Shown: positions 4,717 to 6,544 of the stretch, one piece after another
Layout: each line of letters begins with the position of its first letter
Numbering within the stretch: position 1 is the stretch's first letter
Assembly (NCBI GenBank): GCA_018780025.1
Contig: JADMKH010000051.1
Location: forward strand, 1 to 6,544
From: Thiobacillus sp.
GTDB taxonomy: Bacteria; Pseudomonadota; Gammaproteobacteria; Burkholderiales; Thiobacillaceae
Direction: 5' to 3'
DNA: 6,544 nt
Notes under the pieces: model-generated
Database searches by the model: none
Told to the model about the DNA's origin: nothing
Seen by the model: the letters and a program-made list of their open reading frames with translations, nothing else
Position numbers and translations under genes: made by a program

Positions 4717-6177
4717 CTACCCCCGCAAGCCCTCCAGCAACGCAACCCCCCACGCCACGCCGAAACCGTTGGCATCGCTCATCACCGCGCCGAGTCCGCC
4801 CTTGCAGCTGTGGCCCGACAGGTCCATGTGCAGCCACGGCGTGTCGCCGACGAAGCGCGACAGGAAGCGGGTGGCGAGGATGTGGTCGGCTTCGCCTTCC
4901 ATGCTGCACTGCTTGACGTCGGCCACGGTTGAATCGAGCTGGCTGTCGTAATCCTCGGGGTAAGGGAAAACAACAATGCGCTCGCCGCTGGCGGTGCCGG
5001 CGCGCGAGGCCTGGTGCGCCAGCGCGCTGGCGCTGGCGAACACACCGGACATGCGGCTGCCGAGGGCATAGTGCATGGCGCCGGTGAGCGTAGCGAAGTC
5101 GGCAATGAGCGCGGGCTTGGCGCGCGCGGCCAGCGTCAGCGTATCGGCCAGCACCATGCGGCCTTCGGCGTCGGTGTGGACGATTTCGATGGTGGTGCCG
5201 TTCAGCGCTTTCACCACTTCGTTCTGGCGGTAGGCCTCGGGGCTGATGTGGTTTTCGGCGAGCGCGACCCAACCTTCCAGCGCAACGGGCAGCTTCATCA
5301 GCGAAGCTGCCGCCAGGATGCCCAATACCACCGCCGAGCCGTTCATGTCCTCGTGCATGCCCTGCATGTATTTGGCGGGTTTGAGATTGTGTCCACCGGT
5401 ATCGAAGCAGATGCCCTTGCCGACAAAAGCAACCGGTTGCGCTTTGGCCTTGCTGACATTGCCTTTGTAACTGATGCGCACGATCGCCGCATCCTTCGCC
5501 GGCGAGCCCTGCGCCACCGCGCAGAACGCGCCGGCACCCATTTTCTTCAACTTGTCGAAACCGTATTCCTCGACGGTCCAGCCATATTGCTTTGCCAGCG
5601 CCTTGATACGCTTGCGGTAGACGCCGGGCGTGAGTTCGTCCGGCCCCTGCACGGTGAGGCTGCGGGTGAGGAGATTGCCTTCGGCCAATGCTTTGGCGCG
5701 GGCAAAGCCGTCGGCAGACTTGTGGCCATACAGTGCCACGGCTTTAAGGACCGCATCGGCCTTGGACTTTCTCGACGGCAACGGCACCGCATTGACCAGC
5801 GTCGTGTAGACCGCCGCTTCGGCAGCGCGCGCCTTGAATGCGGCATCGCCCCACACCGCCAGCGTCAGTGACCTGGGATGTTCGGCCATCAACAGCGCCA
5901 GCCCCTTGCGCACCAGCTCGTGCGTCTCGAACGTGCTGGCGTCGGCTTTGAGCATGGCCACCACGGCGAGCGTGCCGCCGGGAAGCTGCACGGCCACGGG
6001 CGACTTGGTCAAGGCATCAATTTTAATATCGCGGCGTTTCATCGCCGCCTTGAGTTCAGCACTTCCTGGCAGTTCGGGCAAAGTTTTTGAAACGGGGAGC
6101 AATAACAACGCGTGACCCGCCGTTTCCAGCGATTTTGCGGTGATTTCCTGTTTGTTTTCAGTCAGTTTAGGCAGCAT
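4717..6177 (-). CDS. M17-family leucyl aminopeptidase
   Basis: Cytoplasmic two-metal aminopeptidase that removes N-terminal residues such as Leu from peptides. The product has 486 residues: an N-terminal domain (about 1-170) that binds no metal and is poorly conserved, then the catalytic domain. Active-site residues are all present with the same spacing as E. coli PepA at a constant offset of 16: Lys254 (VGKG), Asp259 (FDTGG), Lys266, Asp277 (EDMNG), Asp336 and Glu338 (HTDAEGR), and Arg340. The signature NTDAEGRL reads HTDAEGRM, a substitution at its first position and last position outside the metal ligands. ATG at 6177 is chosen because AAGGA sits 6 nt upstream; the in-frame ATG at 6279 would add 34 unlikely residues and run into the pdhA leader. 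It converges with the glycine-zipper gene and diverges from pdhA. Whether it is the main PepA or a second M17 paralogue cannot be settled here. Confidence 0.93.
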   Translation of the reverse strand: MLPKLTENKQEITAKSLETAGHALLLLPVSKTLPELPGSAELKAAMKRRDIKIDALTKSPVAVQLPGGTLAVVAMLKADASTFETHELVRKGLALLMAEHPRSLTLAVWGDAAFKARAAEAAVYTTLVNAVPLPSRKSKADAVLKAVALYGHKSADGFARAKALAEGNLLTRSLTVQGPDELTPGVYRKRIKALAKQYGWTVEEYGFDKLKKMGAGAFCAVAQGSPAKDAAIVRISYKGNVSKAKAQPVAFVGKGICFDTGGHNLKPAKYMQGMHEDMNGSAVVLGILAAASLMKLPVALEGWVALAENHISPEAYRQNEVVKALNGTTIEIVHTDAEGRMVLADTLTLAARAKPALIADFATLTGAMHYALGSRMSGVFASASALAHQASRAGTASGERIVVFPYPEDYDSQLDSTVADVKQCSMEGEADHILATRFLSRFVGDTPWLHMDLSGHSCKGGLGAVMSDANGFGVAWGVALLEGLRG

Positions 6178-6204
6178 GGGGGTTCCTTGGGGGTGGCGTT
6201 TTTC

Positions 6205-6233
6205 TTGATGGTTGGCGGGGTTTCCCGGATAAT
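6205..6233 (+). promoter_or_regulatory. Sigma-70 promoter for the pyruvate dehydrogenase gene
   Basis: TTGATG (6205-6210) and GATAAT (6228-6233) are separated by exactly 17 bp, matching the -35 at 4 of 6 and the -10 at 5 of 6. The start would fall near 6240, leaving a leader of about 50 nt before the ATG at 6292. The element lies in the 114-bp gap shared with the divergent aminopeptidase gene. Confidence 0.6.
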
Positions 6234-6291
6234 TGCGGGGTTTTGAAATTTCCACCGCATTTTTCCGACCCCATCCCACAAGGGTAACCGA

Positions 6292-6544
6292 ATGAAGATT
6301 GAAGACAAGAAACGCGTTCTACGCGAAATGGTGTTGCATCGCCGTTTTGAAGAGCGCTGCTACCAGGCCTACATCGAACGCAAGATCGGCGGCTTCCTCC
6401 ACCTCTATCCCGGCCAGGAAGCCTGCTGCAACGGCGTCATGGAAGCGGCGCGCCCCGGTCACGATTACGTGATCACCGGTTATCGCGACCACGTCCACGC
6501 GATCAAGTGCGGCTCCGACCCGAAAGAAGTGATGGCCGAGCTGT
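6292..6544 (+). CDS. pdhA: Pyruvate dehydrogenase E1 component, alpha subunit (N-terminal part)
   Basis: Thiamine-diphosphate-dependent decarboxylase subunit that, with the beta subunit, converts pyruvate to an acetyl group on the E2 lipoyl domain, feeding acetyl-CoA to central metabolism. The 84 visible residues contain the E1-alpha hallmarks: MVLHRRFEERC (13-23), GGFLHLYPGQEA (33-44, with His37 and the GQEA motif), and VITGYRDHVHAI (60-71), whose Tyr-Arg pair binds cofactor phosphate in the family. The GDG...N thiamine-diphosphate motif lies beyond the right edge. ATG at 6292 is preceded by AAGGG at a spacing of about 8 nt and by a good sigma-70 promoter. Related two-subunit E1 enzymes (branched-chain 2-oxoacid or acetoin dehydrogenase) share these motifs. 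The GFLHLYPGQEA and YRDH context favours pyruvate, and the beta and E2 genes would be expected just downstream. Confidence 0.88.
   Translation, partial: MKIEDKKRVLREMVLHRRFEERCYQAYIERKIGGFLHLYPGQEACCNGVMEAARPGHDYVITGYRDHVHAIKCGSDPKEVMAEL

Noticed and set aside
4175..5272. Minus-strand open frame (365 codons) covering the glycine-zipper gene and the end of the aminopeptidase in another frame
   Set aside because: Arg-rich start and overlap with two well-supported genes and a terminator; no domain recognised.
5014..5871. Plus-strand open frame (285 codons) opposite the aminopeptidase
   Set aside because: Antisense to conserved M17 catalytic residues, with an Arg/His-rich translation typical of an antisense shadow.

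Overview
The window is a dense, GC-rich chromosomal segment of ordinary bacterial architecture. Protein similarity (an MCP starting with a KIGARMGLGFGL-type first helix, an E. coli-like RluA, a proteobacterial PDH E1 alpha) suggests a betaproteobacterium. A Gallionellales/Nitrosomonadales-like organism is my guess from recall of such sequences, not something the window proves. No rRNA, tRNA, CRISPR array or insertion sequence was seen.

Layout, left to right. (1) 1-823, minus: N-terminal part of a methyl-accepting chemotaxis protein that runs off the left edge, preceded by a 271-bp gap (824-1094) holding a 10-bp inverted repeat and a possible sigma-28 -10 element. (2) 1095-1754, minus: RluA pseudouridine synthase. 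(3) 1893-3897, minus: a compact four-gene operon encoding a ZntR/CadR/PbrR-type MerR regulator, a small CGKC thioredoxin-fold protein, and two successive CcdA/DsbD-type six-helix membrane proteins. It is driven by a textbook MerR-family promoter with a 20-bp spacer and a 22-bp dyad (3925-3956). (4) 3957-4192: divergent intergenic region with TGTC/GACA half-site repeats, an AT-rich palindrome and a -24/-12 (sigma-54) promoter candidate. (5) 4193-4534, plus: small exported glycine-zipper protein with a His-rich tail, closed by a rho-independent terminator. (6) 4717-6177, minus: M17 leucyl aminopeptidase with a complete active site, convergent with gene 5. (7) 6292-6544, plus: start of the pyruvate dehydrogenase E1 alpha gene behind a good sigma-70 promoter, running off the right edge.

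The most interesting part is the operon at 1893-3956. Its layout (metal-type regulator, soluble CxxC protein, canonical CcdA with exactly one Cys in each of helices 1 and 4, and a second CcdA paralogue that lost the helix-1 Cys but gained CPFC in helix 4) suggests a metal-inducible thiol/disulfide relay across the inner membrane. The parts are known families; the specific combination and its job are inference. The second candidate is the putative sigma-54-controlled glycine-zipper gene next to it.
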